From: Mya arenaria
Lineage: Eukaryota; Mollusca; Bivalvia; Myida; Myidae
Length of the DNA: 64,000 nt
Direction of reading: 5' to 3'
Assembly: GCF_026914265.1 (NCBI RefSeq)
Contig: NC_069129.1
Coordinates: 22,491,945 to 22,555,944, forward strand
In this document: positions 1-11,486 of the stretch, in pieces
How positions within the stretch are numbered: the stretch's first letter is position 1
Layout of the letters: each line of letters opens with the position of its first letter
Notes under the pieces: generated by a model
What the model saw: only the letters and a program-made list of their open reading frames with translations
The model's database searches: none
What the model was told of the DNA's origin: nothing
Translations under genes and position numbers: made by a program

Positions 1-537
1 TGCCATCTATTAAAGTTTTCACCATCATAAAAGCTTGTGACATTTATGAAGTACTAGGCTTAATCATTAAGATTTTCAATTTTCATGGGTGTTTAAAGGT
101 CGGCCTACTGCCTCTTATCCAATACACATTCCCTGTGTCAAGAAAAATGTGTCAGCCCATGAGGTTGTATTCTAAGTTTGTTAGATGACCTGAAGTAACA
201 TCTTAATGATTAAGGAGGGCTTGTTCATTACGTTCAATCCACCCATTTTCAATCATTAAGATATTGAATCATGTCATCTTCCTATTACTGAGTTTAACTT
301 TTACATATCTAAAAATCAAGAAACAACAGGCACAGAAAAATACAAAAAACTAAGCCATCAAAATTTGACTTTTAAATCAGTCCAAATTTATTGAATTAAG
401 AAATTGGAACAAGCTCTGAAAAATGATCATTCTAATAAAGTTCAAAGGTATCAGTAACTTTACTTTTTACTTTATCTATTATCAAATGATCAACATTTAC
501 TTCATTAAACTTAATCAACATTATCATCTATGTGTAC
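1..537 (-). other. TARDBP intron sequence
   Basis: AT-rich sequence downstream of the coding exon 2 donor. I see no RRM1 continuation (no GFGFVRF-type RNP1 codons) and no other gene, so it is most simply intron. Confidence 0.6.
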
Positions 538-1656
538 CTGTGTGAGAACTAGATCACCAAACTGTTCAAAGTAGGCCTTCATGTCATCTTCTGTGCTTTT
601 CCATGGGAGCCCGAGAACAATCAGATCACTGGTCTTTCTAGTCTCCACCTTCTTCATCTTTGAAGAGACTGGATTTTCCAACTCTTCATCAACCTTGCGT
701 TTTGATTCTGAGAAAAAGTTCAGATACAATTTAAACCACCAACACTGGATTATACACATGTAGCACATTGTAAAGGAACCCATATCATACAAAATGATAT
801 CAAACAGCCAAACCCTGATTGCCAGACTATATGGTTCAGGATATACACAAGGGATAAACAGCCAGCCAGGATTGATGGACCAATATTTCAATCTGGGCAG
901 TAAAATGTACATGTAAACATGTTGCAAATGGTTGATTTTAAAAAAAAGTCCAACTTAAATTCAAAGTAGTTTAAGTACAGAGGACAGGTTTGTCCAGCAT
1001 TGCTTGGGTCTAGAGAAAATATTAATAGAATACAGACCACCTGGATAGCAATAGATCATTGGTTCGATTCTGACTGGAATCTGCGGTTAGTTCAGTTGTT
1101 AAGAGTGCCATGCTCGTGTTCTGGCAGTTGAGAGCTGAGCACCACACCAGGCACAATTATCATACCAGATTTCATTAATGGTGGCAGCGTTCAACTTCTG
1201 AGCGCCTCAGACAGACAAAATAAAGGATAGTAGTATGTGTGGGGAAGAACCATCCAGCCAGTGAGCTCATTTCGTTAAATCATCATGTTAGTGTTCCGGA
1301 AATTGTGCGTAAGAGCCCCCGACTGGCACACTTTACATTCCAGGTTCCCCCCCAGGACATTTGTGAACGAATTTCAGACCTTTTCGAAATTCTAAGCAGT
1401 TCAAACCTTTTGGAAAGTTTACAATGTAAACAGTGTCTCCCCACATTCCACCAGGCGGGTAGAGGCTACCATTTGCTAGCCTAACACCTCGGAGTCCTCC
1501 AGTTTCCGATCGGTATTTCAACCCACAGGCGCCAGGAAATTGTGCAACCAATGAAGTAAGCAAGATTGTCCCATCTTGATCCACGCCATCTTCTTCTGTC
1601 GGAATCTCGATTTCAAGCTCACTTTCGTCATCTGTAACTCTCACAAACGTCGTCAT
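538..1656 (-). CDS. TARDBP: TARDBP (TDP-43), first two coding exons, partial
   Basis: TDP-43 is a nuclear RNA/DNA-binding protein that controls splicing and RNA stability. Coding exon 1 is 1656-1380: it starts MTTFVRVTDDESELEIEIP and reads through AQFPGACGLKYRSETGGLRGVRL and WGDTVYIVNFPK, the TDP-43 N-terminal oligomerisation domain. It ends with donor gt at 1379-1378 in phase 1. Coding exon 2 is 707-538: ESKRKVDEE continues the basic nuclear-localisation stretch, then KTSDLIVLGLPWKSTEDDMKAYF opens RRM1 with its RNP2 motif. It ends at the donor gt at 537-536 after GDLVLTQ, matching a known vertebrate intron position. The upstream in-frame ATG at 1686 would add ten residues that the family lacks, so I chose 1656. 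The rest of RRM1, RRM2 and the glycine-rich tail lie left of the window. Identity is very secure; the splice sites are read by eye. Confidence 0.93.
708..1379 (-). other. TARDBP intron 1 with a possible degenerate SINE
   Basis: Intron between the two coding exons, with acceptor ag at 709-708 and donor gt at 1379-1378. Around 1053-1230 there is a B-box-like ggttcgattct followed by gttagttcagttgttaagag, resembling the tRNA-like heads of SINEs elsewhere in the window. It is too decayed to assign firmly. Confidence 0.5.
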
Positions 1657-1965
1657 TTTATTAAATTGTGTCGGTTTTTCTAACAAAGATGGCGTCTTAT
1701 GGTGGTTTTGATTAACGAACGTCTGATTAATCGATTTAAGTATTTAGTCATAACGGCACTTAAAAACAGCAATTAGATCATTTTTATATGTTTGGACACT
1801 GCTTAAAAAAACAGGCTTGCGTTAAAAAGTAACTATCTGTATTTAAAGTCGATTCAAATACATGCATTTTGAAGAAAACCGACAATAATTAATTTGTTTT
1901 TGCAATTTACATGTTACAAAATTTCTCTGGCAACCGGAAGCAGCATGGCCGCCTGTCAAAATTTG
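1657..1965. promoter_or_regulatory. Candidate bidirectional promoter, TARDBP / ASTE1
   Basis: The stretch upstream of the TARDBP start holds AAGATGGCG at 1686-1694 (a YY1-type core often found at starts of housekeeping genes) and ACCGGAAG at 1933-1940 (an ETS-type site). ASTE1 needs an upstream non-coding exon, because its start codon lies 17 bases after a splice acceptor at 4723-4724. The ETS-bearing stretch is a reasonable place for that exon. This is inference: no TATA box is seen and no transcript start can be proven here. Confidence 0.35.
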
Positions 1966-4724
1966 TAAATAAAAAGGCAGCAGAATTATTGAGCGTTATT
2001 ACGAACATTCTGTGGTTTTTTCTTTCTTCAAAACATTGTAAGCCTAATTCATCTTTGTTGACAATTAATGTCAGTACACAGTACACATACAATTCCTGGT
2101 GTAGCTGTTGTAAGCTGGTATGTTGTTGTTTTTTAAGTATTTTATATATACTATTACTGAATACTGCAAAGGGTTCCACTACATAGCTTGGGCACTAAAA
2201 TATGGCCTTTCAATTCTTTGGTATTATTCAGATAGTAATAATAATGAAATTTGATAAATATCAAGCCACAATAATGCACGTATAGTGAACATTTTTAACA
2301 TAAAGTTGCATTGTTAAATAAAAACACAAACGTTACAAATAAAATATTTTGAGTCAAAACCTTTCTCTTATTACACTTAAGTGTTTCAATGAAACATACA
2401 TTCAAGTGGGATATGGACGCGCAGAGTCGCCAAAATAAAAATTGTCAAAGACTGAAGAAGCTTGCTATACTGGGCATTTGCCTAATTCCGGATCAGTTTT
2501 GAAGTTTTCTTAAAATATTGTCATAATTACTGAACATAAGTACATAAAATTTTAACAGAAAAATGTTGGGTCCAATATCAACCAATCTGGAAAAAGAATA
2601 AAAGAAAAAACAATTAATTATAATATAATATTCAGTACGAAATAAGGGCATACACGACGACAAAAAACCTGCATTCAGTGCCTAAATATTCGGATTTTTT
2701 CAAAGAACAAAGTAAACATTATCAAGTCAATATACAAAAATTCAAATGCTGCTTAAATGAACATGATGTATTAAATGTTTAATCTGTATATAAATTTTAT
2801 ACTTCTCTGAAGTATTTGATGTGTATCGGCGTATCCGAACTACTAATTTGTCCGAATTTGCCAAATTTTGAAAGTACGAATCTGCTTCATTTTTGCTTTG
2901 TTTTCATATCAAATGCTGCACAACACAAAACAATGACATCGTCAATTTATTTACTCTATATGTAATTGGAACTGTATTTGTGATTGAAGATAAGTCATAA
3001 ACATCGTATGGTAGGTCTAGTGTTTAAAGAAAACCCTGTCGAACCTCAATATAAAAGCTCGCGCTGTGTGACGTCATCCCCCACGTGACTAAATATTGAC
3101 ATTTAGGAAAGCAAAAGTTTAGAGGTATTTATTTTGGGGTTATACTCGAATAGCTGCACCTTTGTGTTGTTTCTGCTGCTATGGAGGTCAGTTGCGTAGA
3201 CTGTGATCATTCTATATTGATCACAGTCGCCGAAACGCTTTTTAAACGATTTCCGAATATTTAGGCAAATCCGGAATTAGGCAACTGCCCAGTATGGACT
3301 ATTTCTAGACCAATTAGCCTGGGCCAAACATGCATATAGTGTAATATTAAATGACAGGGTGTTGTTTTCTAAAGCAGCTTATTGATATCAGATTAATGAC
3401 TCTCTTTATGACTTTTGCTTATCAATATTTGATTTAAGTTTGGGGTTTTTATGCAGGGTAACTATTTTGGATGGTTGGTTATTTATATCAACTATTTTTG
3501 GCACTTCGGGGAATTCTTATGTGAATCTGATATCACCTTCAGAAGCAGTGTTTTTAACATAAATTCGCTTGTTTAGTCAATAAAAAAATCATGAGAGCGC
3601 ATGCCAATTTAAGCAAGATACACTTCCTACGCTTTGGTTTTAATATTAGTAAGTCAATAACTCTCATCAAATACTTGATGTATTGCATTGAAACTTTGAA
3701 CAATCAAGTATGATAACTCTATCTTGCATACAATGTATATAATACAAATTTTGCCCCTTTATTATCGACGCAATTTGACACTTCATCCTAAGCTTGTGCC
3801 AGAATTATTTTTTTGGTGAAGGCCCTGATGCATTCATATAATGATAATTTTTCAAATAAAACTCTTAGAACTTTAGTGAAATGTCATATTATTACTTTTC
3901 AACAATATCAAAGGACTGAAGGGCCACGTTTTAGCACCCAAGCCATATTGCAGACACCTGTAGCTTACACACTAAAATAAATACCAGGAAAAAATTGTAT
4001 GTATCCAAAATAAGTGGTCAAAAAATAGTGGTCTTAAGCTCTGTCACTTGTGATTAAAGCACAAATTATTTTTCTTGTTGATAACAGACCCGAAAGTTCA
4101 AATCCTATATTATCTTTATGCCTATTTTCAATGCAAGATACTACTGAAAATTTATTCCAAAAAGAGAAAAAAACATCAGTCAGAAAAAGATTGTTTGTTG
4201 GCAAAAAAAAGATAGGGGCTGCTGCAAAAAATTAGAGTAGGTCGGAAATCGAAAACCAATATTTTATTGTTATACCTGACGCATTATTGTGGCTAGGAGT
4301 TGTAGAGACTTTACAGAATTGTTGCAAAACAAAAACAGTGTTTAGTCAGATTCAGTGCCAGTGTCTTGTTATTAGGGGTTCTTAGGGGTTATACCCAGGA
4401 AACAAAGTTTATTTAGGGTATGAATCCCATACTATTTAGTGAAGTTGTGTTTTTGCAGTCTATTACACTGCGTATAAACATAATAATAAATAATTTATCT
4501 GATAATAGGATCTGGATCTGTTGCCTAAAGGCTATATCCTCAATGCAGATATAAATCATTCAATTGCCCTGTACATGCATGAAAACACCAATTTATCAGT
4601 CAGAATTTAATTATAAATTACATTATATATACAAATGTGAAATATTTGAAAACTATTTATCAATATTTATGCGAAAAACTACAGAAACTAGCTCAGTCAA
4701 ATCAATTTTGTACATGCATTTCAG
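1966..4724 (+). other. Gap between TARDBP and ASTE1, probably ASTE1 5' intron
   Basis: No coding exon is visible. The stretch contains the TA-flanked MITE at 2470-3292, and the rest is AT-rich. It ends in a pyrimidine-containing acceptor, tgcatttcag, at 4715-4724. If the first ASTE1 exon lies near 1.9-2.1 kb, candidate donors are the GTAAGC motifs near 2038 and 2110. This is inference. Confidence 0.4.
2470..3292. mobile_element. TA-flanked MITE (Tc1/mariner-type ends)
   Basis: The ends form inverted repeats of about 24 bases with one mismatch. The left begins CTGGGCATTTGCCTAATTCC at 2470; the right, read in reverse complement from 3292, begins CTGGGCAGTTGCCTAATTCC. Each end abuts TA (2468-2469 and 3293-3294), the Tc1/mariner target. 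There is no transposase frame, so it is non-autonomous. Inside are a TATA-like atataaaag near 3048, TGACGTCA near 3070, CACGTG near 3082, and a perfect 11-base hairpin (3199-3209 with 3218-3228). Confidence 0.85.
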
Positions 4725-4741
4725 GTGACTACTGAACCATT

Positions 4742-7006
4742 ATGGGCGTACGAGGATTATCTACCCTTGTCGATGACAACAAGAATTTACTTCTGGCCGA
4801 CCACAGACTGTATGATACGCGAGTTATAATAGACGGATCCAACCTATATCATTTTCTTTACTACCACTACAAAGTTGCTGTTCAGTATGGCGGAGATTAC
4901 GACCATTATGCAAGGAAATGCAAACGCTTCTTTAACACCCTCACAGCATGCAATGTTAGACCATATGTTGTGTTTGATGGAGGATATGACCCAGATGACA
5001 GAAAACTGCCAACAGTTTTGGAAAGAATGGAAAACAGAAGAACAAGAGCTGCTAATATTTGTATCAAGGGTCGTGGGTGCATTCTCCCTCTGTTGGCGTA
5101 TGAGACATTTCATTTAGTGCTGAAGGAGCTTGGTATTCCGCATGTGTCATGTGTGTATGAGGCTGATAGGGAAATAGCTGTGTTGGCAAACAAGTGGAAA
5201 TGCCCTGTTATGAGTAATGACAGTGATTTCTTTGTTTTTGGAATGGATGGGGGATTTGTGCCATTAGATTATATGAACCTTACGCTTTGTGTCTTTAACC
5301 AAGAAACAGAGGTGGCTTCAGTTTTGGAGCCTGGTCAAAAACTTGGGAAGAATGAATATTGTTACATCCCCGTCAAGTATTATAACTATGAGATGTTCAC
5401 AAAACATTTCAAGAAATCTGACACCTCTTTCATTCTGCCACTTTTTGCAACTTTGACAGGCAATGACTACATCAATGCATCTGTTCTGGCCAACTTCTAT
5501 GCCAGTATTCATGTGCCAAAGAACCCTAGCAAGAAGGGTTTTAAGTTTAACACCCAGACACACATGTTAGCAGTTTTGTATTGGCTAGATTCTGTAGAAT
5601 CATGGGAGTATGCTATTCAGCACGTGGTTGGTCACATCAAGTCCGATGAGAAAGAACTGGTGAGGGGGATGGTCTTGACATCTTTTCACAGTTACATGAA
5701 CATTGATGACTTTTCTGATGTTGAAATTGATATTATTCTTGAGGCTCAGAATGTAAAAACTGGCAATGAAATTGAAAACAAAGATGTGCCAAAACTGACT
5801 GATTTTTTCAAGCAAGAGATTCCATCTTGGTTTGTCAAGAAGCTAAGGAACTGTGAGATTACAGGCTTTTTCCTTCAGAATGTTGTTGTAAACCATAGGG
5901 TCATATTCAATTGTCAGATTGAGATTTTAAGGGAACTATCAACTTACGCCTGTTCGAGGGACTTTAGAAGTGTGATATATGGAGTGACTATGAATTCAAA
6001 AAGGAAAGAAAATGAAGCATTCAAAGATTCAAGAAAAAATAGTATTGAAGAATATGACAGGGACATTAAGAATACTAAAAAGTATTATGTAAGGCCTCAA
6101 ACAAGTGTTATCAATGATGCAATAGTCCAATCACTTCCAAGCATTTCTCAAGTGCCAGATTTGGACCAATCGGAGAGGAAAAATATCTTGTTTGGTGCAC
6201 TTGGCTTTAATATGAGCACCATAGATGTTGAAAATGATTCTTCCTTGACATTGCTTGGAATATTGAGTTACTGGATAGGACATGCGCAGCCTCAGGTAAC
6301 CGAGAGTCATCTTTGGTCCGTGATACTGTCCGTGTTCGTGCTTCATATTCGGGCTCTCCAGTGGCTTGAAGATAAGAGAGGATTTGGCTTACAACCGGTT
6401 GTTCCAGAGATGCTTTCGGATGTTGTTAAAGCAATAGAAAGCGCATCAGACAAAGAAATAGACAATTTCATGAAACACATGGAAAAAAATCGTTCCAAGC
6501 CTGATCACTCTTCAAAAAACCCTCAAGAAATGCGAGTTATCCATGGTTTCTCACAATTTCAAGCTTGTTTGGTTGATGTAATCTATTTAAATCAAGTGCT
6601 CCTCTCTCCTGTAGTGATACCTAGCCCGGGAGTCATACTTAACTGCACTTTTGTTTACAACCTTTGCAGAGACTTGGAGACTCGTCCAAAACCAGACTTT
6701 TACTCAGAAGAAATTCTGACAAAAGAATCGCCCCTACACAGACTGTTTTTATTATGGAAAGACTCTGTGATAAACCTGTGCCAATCCGCTTCACCGGACA
6801 GTTTTGATTACAGCAATCGAGGGACTAGTGTGAGAACCAAGAAGAAATCAAAATCAGGTAAAGCAAAAAAAGGGAAGCGAGACAGAGTTGTTGAAGATGC
6901 TGGATCCAATTCAGATTCTACTGACAAAGATGCAGAAACAAGAGATGAACTGACTGTAAACTGTGATGTTAACAACAGATTTGCCATGTTGGGTCTTGAT
7001 GAATAG
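4742..7006 (+). CDS. ASTE1: Asteroid homolog 1, XPG/FEN-family nuclease
   Basis: Single-exon CDS of 754 residues. It opens MGVRGLSTLVDDN like family members, with XPG-N at about 1-100 and XPG-I at about 125-170. Metal-binding acidic residues fit the FEN pattern: Asp31 (IIDGSN), Asp79 (VVFDGG), Glu140/Asp142 (YEADRE) and Asp160/Asp162 (SNDSDFFVF). LPLFATLTGNDYI near 232 matches the human ASTE1 core, and the tail NNRFAMLGLDE matches the human ending NNRFGLL. A basic KKKSKSGKAKKGKR stretch near 700 could be a nuclear signal. Human ASTE1 is about 680 residues and trims 3' single-stranded tails during shieldin-directed repair of DNA breaks. The start follows a splice acceptor by 17 bases. The frame is open throughout and looks functional. 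Confidence 0.93.
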   Translation: MGVRGLSTLVDDNKNLLLADHRLYDTRVIIDGSNLYHFLYYHYKVAVQYGGDYDHYARKCKRFFNTLTACNVRPYVVFDGGYDPDDRKLPTVLERMENRRTRAANICIKGRGCILPLLAYETFHLVLKELGIPHVSCVYEADREIAVLANKWKCPVMSNDSDFFVFGMDGGFVPLDYMNLTLCVFNQETEVASVLEPGQKLGKNEYCYIPVKYYNYEMFTKHFKKSDTSFILPLFATLTGNDYINASVLANFYASIHVPKNPSKKGFKFNTQTHMLAVLYWLDSVESWEYAIQHVVGHIKSDEKELVRGMVLTSFHSYMNIDDFSDVEIDIILEAQNVKTGNEIENKDVPKLTDFFKQEIPSWFVKKLRNCEITGFFLQNVVVNHRVIFNCQIEILRELSTYACSRDFRSVIYGVTMNSKRKENEAFKDSRKNSIEEYDRDIKNTKKYYVRPQTSVINDAIVQSLPSISQVPDLDQSERKNILFGALGFNMSTIDVENDSSLTLLGILSYWIGHAQPQVTESHLWSVILSVFVLHIRALQWLEDKRGFGLQPVVPEMLSDVVKAIESASDKEIDNFMKHMEKNRSKPDHSSKNPQEMRVIHGFSQFQACLVDVIYLNQVLLSPVVIPSPGVILNCTFVYNLCRDLETRPKPDFYSEEILTKESPLHRLFLLWKDSVINLCQSASPDSFDYSNRGTSVRTKKKSKSGKAKKGKRDRVVEDAGSNSDSTDKDAETRDELTVNCDVNNRFAMLGLDE

Positions 7007-7685
7007 CTTGAAGCAAATAATTTTTATGATTCATGTTTTGTTTAATAAGAGTGTTGCTTTGCCGTGGGTTTTGTTTGGTACACATAAAGTGAGTTTGCAT
7101 AGATTTAAGTGAGGTTTTTATCTCATCTAATTTTCGAAGAAAGAAAATGGGATGTTCTCATTGTGTCAGCGTTGTCATCATGAACTTTGAGTGGTGCTCT
7201 TGTCTAAATCTGCAACAAAAAATTGAATTTTATTAAATGCATACAGTAATTAAACACTGACTTAATGACTGTTCTTATGCACACAAGCCTCATCCTTTCC
7301 CGCATGACTAGAATATGGACCTTGAAATTGTCCATATTGCTATTATACGGCTTGTGAACACAAAAGAGGCTAAAGCCTTTATTTTTTTCTGATCTTTACC
7401 AAACTGTAACCTTGATTTCTTTCAAAAACCAGCCAGATCTGCCAATGCATGACTGGATTATGGTCCCTATTTATCATACGACATATACTTGACTTGTACA
7501 CTAGTTAGATATTGACTTAAGGACGGTTCCTTTCAAAAACCAACCATATCCCCCTTGCATGACTGGGTTACGGGCACTTGCAACTGATGGAATTGAAAAT
7601 GACCAAAAAAACAATGCCAGAGCATAGGCCCTCACGAGCCTCTTGTTTTATGTTGCATCTTATGAGAATTTCACATTTATGTAAT
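7007..7685. other. ASTE1 3' side and degenerate tandem repeats
   Basis: Holds the probable ASTE1 3' UTR. From about 7215 it is the left end of duplication unit 1. Short degenerate direct repeats centred on gcatgactggattatgg recur here and at 13.89-14.27 kb. No gene seen. Confidence 0.5.
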
Positions 7686-7934
7686 CAGTGGCGTAGCTAC
7701 ATGTAGGCCTGGGACTACAACTTTTTTTTAAAATGACAAATTTAGAACAACACTTTGAACAACTCAATAGTTTGTTTTATTTCAACCAAGCAACTTTGGT
7801 GTTGATTTAAGCTACTTGATTTTATTGTAATCAGTGCAAGAATAATTAAGTGTGTCTAATGTACATATAAAAGTCCCCAAACTCACATAGAATCATCGGG
7901 CCTACAAGTTGTTAAGGTCCTAGCTATGCCCCTG
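7686..7934. mobile_element. hAT-like MITE, copy 1
   Basis: About 250 bases with ends CAGTGGCGTAGCTACATGTA and, reverse-complemented, CAGGGGCATAGCTAGGACCT. The CAGNGGCGTAGC terminus is typical of non-autonomous hAT elements in molluscs. It has no coding capacity. A related copy in the opposite orientation lies at 21706-22011. I could not see a clean 8-base target duplication. It is absent from the matching place in unit 2. Confidence 0.75.
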
Positions 7935-9804
7935 GAAATAGCAAAGAAATTAGATGTAAATATTTATTACAGTAAACCACATTTAACTTTGCCTTGTTAG
8001 GTATTATTGAACAATAGAATATAAATCATCACAACATATTGATATATGAATTATATCAGTATTTTTTTTATTCTAGGCTCATCTGTTTCGGAAGAAGAAA
8101 ATGTCAAGAAATTGTGAAAGCCTTAATACAAGAGTTTTTGCCTATTAATCAATGAAAAAACTTACATTTGGTCCAACAACAGACATTGTGTTAATTCAAA
8201 GACAGAAATTAAGGAAAAACTTCATACATAAAGTGTGTAACAATGTTATTGTGCTGCATATAAATGTTATTGCCCTTTGAAAAATGAAAACAAGTTTAAA
8301 TTTGTCCATCTGATGCCATTGTTATGTAGTATTGGGCTGACTTGTATAAAGTGTGAATAACAAAAGTGCAGTAAAGCATGTGACACATTCATCTGAAACT
8401 AGAGTTATTTCCCTTTAATAAAAGCTCAAGTTTGTCTATCCATGGCCATTTTTTTGAAATTTAAAAACTGACATTTAAATTGTATGTTACTAAAGAGTCG
8501 TTATTATCATGAGCGTGCATGTTTTACCTGCAATGGATTTTCTACAAGAGTTATTGGCCTGAAGTTGATGAAAAAGGCGCTTCAGTTTGTCAATGCAGAG
8601 CCATTTCTGTGCAATTGTTAGATTGGAATAATAATACTTGTTTGCAGAGTATTGAACTATTAGGCTGCGGTGAACCCTCAAGATTCACTTTTATCTGGAT
8701 TGTTGCCCTTTCATTTTGAAAATAGCTTCAATTTGTCTGTTTGAGTCATTAATAAACGAAACCAATTACAGAGTATATAACAATAGTGTGAGGGTGCACA
8801 TAATACAAAAAATGTCTTTTGAAAAGATAACTGATAATGTTTTTTGATGCATGTACATGTATTCTCTGCTTTATTGTTTGATACTCCAGGTTAGTAAATA
8901 AACTATGATATTTTTAACAGGTACGTATTTGTCAAGATTTGTTTAGAATATTAAATTAATTCCCTGTATATATTATATAGAATAAACAAGATACGTATAT
9001 AATTTGAAGGGAGTTTTGTCAGCTTTTTTGTAGTATGCTCTGGAGCAATCTCATTTGGTTTATGAGAGCAAACCTATTGCCACTCATATATGCTACTCAT
9101 TCCCTGTGCCAGAGTTTACGTTTACAATGTTTTATTTTAAGTCCGTTCGATGACATGAAGATAACTCTTAATCATTAAGAGTTTACACCATGACTCATGT
9201 ATTACTTAAACTTGGCCAGAATGTTATCGCTATGTAATTTAGGTGTAGTTTGACTTTAAATAATGTGGGGTCAAATATTAAGTCACAATGTCAACAGTTC
9301 AAAACAACTTAATTAATGGAGTGGTCAAAATGCTTGTTTTTATGTTACCTGTCATCTCGGTTTTGTACTTTAGATGATACATGTCATTTCAGACTACATG
9401 AACTCGTATCGGCATGTGTCTGGTCTGAAATCGTGAAGTCAAAATCGATTGTGGTTCAAAGGAGGGCACTGGATCTTAGACATTGATGCAAAATTAACAT
9501 TTCTTGCCAATTTTAGTTAGTCGAATATTAGCATGTATGGAAATAGGTCAAATTTCAGATAAAAAAGTAATCCAAAAGGTCAAATTTTATAACATAGGCA
9601 ATTATCTTCAGGGTAGAACGTTTTACATACATCTGCATAGTTGAAGCGAGTTTTATAACTCTGTTACAGTGTAAAGGTATCGTTGATTGCATTTACAGAA
9701 AATCTCACTAGAGAACCTACAAGTTCCGAACTGTTCCAACAATCAAATTGTGGTTGAAATTACGAATGTCATGTTTTGTTCGCAGTTTTATGTGTCGTTT
9801 TTGT
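7935..9804. other. Unit 1 non-coding sequence
   Basis: No gene is supported. Most of 8340-9680 pairs with 14470-16370 in unit 2 (for example gagcgtgcatgttt near 8510 and 14618). Short open frames here lack family features and do not persist in the duplicate. Confidence 0.6.
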
Positions 9805-10205
9805 TTAATACCGTGTTTGAGCATCCCTACTGTCAATGCAAGCAACGATGCGACCGCGCATGGATCGAGCGTGACTTTGAATACGTGAGAGCGTTTTCAA
9901 GGTTGTTAATGTTGGTGCGCACACGATCAGAGGAGCATTGTTGGGCATGAAACTAGCCGGTCTATTTCTTTGCAAGATGAAACTGCCTCTTACCTTAGAA
10001 TACGGTAAACAGCTCTTAGCATTAATGTTACCATGAACTAAAACAAGGTTGGCTTTCCGGCTCAATATGATCCAATCACACTCCCATACATAATCCCTCT
10101 GCAGTAGGCAGCAATTTGCGAAACGCTCTCTTCTCCTTTCGACAATCATGGTGGCTAAGTTAAACCTTGTCTCGTCTAATGATATCAACCGAGCCGACGA
10201 TCAGT
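9805..10205 (-). pseudogene. Tc1-like transposase relic, unit 1
   Basis: The reverse strand reads SLDETRFNL, then ERRRERFANCCLLQRD and NLVLVHGNINAKS, then PNNAPLIVCA. This follows the Tc1 DDE block (D-E-S/T-R-F-N-L, RRRGERFA, G-N-x-T-A, QQDNARPH). The second catalytic Asp is replaced (PNNA for QDNA), spacing is disturbed and no full transposase frame exists, so it is dead. The same relic sits in unit 2, so it predates the duplication. Confidence 0.7.
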
Positions 10206-11486
10206 GACCGTTTTGTTGAATGCTAACCCATTCATGGACCTTTTAATGTTTATTCTGTACACTAGGCCAAGCTCTATACTAAGTCTCATGTCGGGTAATA
10301 TAGTTCATTTGAAAACTTTTGTTTACACTCATTTCTACCTGTTTTGACCAATATTTGATTTATTGATAGTTCAAGTTCTTTTGATTTTTTTTGTTATATC
10401 ACTAAAACCTATGGAACTCTACTACTAGATAAGTGATATAGGTTCTTCATGACTGAGTCTCTTTTTATAGACTGTTTTGCATTTTATGCTATGAAATCCA
10501 GACATTTGACTCATATGTTTGGTGAAATTCAATGTAGGACAAACACTGACAAAAACAAAAAAAAAGATATTCTGGTCATTGTAATGTTTACATTTAATTA
10601 ACAATATTTTACCTCAAGCTACAGACATTACATTTTGTATGCTGTTGATGTGACGAACAGAGTAGAATATACCTTATTGAAACATATAAAACAGTACATT
10701 ATCTGAATTAATATTAAATAAATATGCCCAAAATAGAGTAAAACATATCCAAGGACGATTCATATAGAGATGAAAAATGGATTGATACACAAATTACATT
10801 TTGATAAACATGTATCGAGTTGAAAAAATCACAACCCCATTCTCCACCGACATAGCATTAAAGTTTTCAGTCATTCCTTTATAACTTGATTGTTTACACG
10901 AGCTGCGTTTTGCACAGTTTTGTCGCACACTTTACGGTTTATATATCTGGCAACTAGATGTCTAGTGATACGCTGACCCTCCCGCTAACACCCTGTATTT
11001 GTTGCACAGGCTATGTTAATACACTTTCGTTATAGACGCCTTTTATTCGGCTACCATTGTCTTGGGAAATATGTGGAAATCAGTCAACTTCACCACTAAT
11101 GAAAAACAGTGATATAAAAAAATGTTCTCCTTATAAGTTAATCCCTTTTTCTAAAGAATCATTTTTTTTCTGAATGATGGTCAAAAGCCACGTACAACAT
11201 ATACAAGCGTGTCAATAGGCAGACTAAGTTATATCTCCAATGTATGCGTATATGTATCGTAGTCTACATGGAAGAAGACACAGTAACACTCCACGTACAT
11301 AAAAGGTTTTGCCTAAGCATCATATAGTACATGTTCACTACATATTAAGCAATAGGTCGAGCACTTTGATACATATATGCTATATAATATATCAAAAGTC
11401 ACACAAGCATACACGAACACACAAGCACGCGCGCACGCACGCACGCACACACACAAACACACGCAATATACATATATCGCCAAAGT
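10206..11486. other. Downstream flank of TRIM-like copy 1
   Basis: No gene seen. It aligns with 18.3-19.9 kb in unit 2 apart from the MITE found only there. Contains the microsatellite listed separately. Confidence 0.6.
11400..11468. repeat. CACG/CA-rich microsatellite
   Basis: Runs of cacg and caca units just downstream of TRIM-like copy 1. Unit 2 lacks it at the matching place. Confidence 0.8.

Noticed and set aside
511-537. Extension of TARDBP exon 2 to the stop at 511 (tail VHIDDNVD)
   Set aside because: The family continues RRM1 with no such tail. The cag/gtac donor at 538/537 matches a known intron position.
9687-9950. Plus-strand frame of 87 residues
   Set aside because: Overlaps the Tc1-like relic on the other strand and is not preserved in unit 2.
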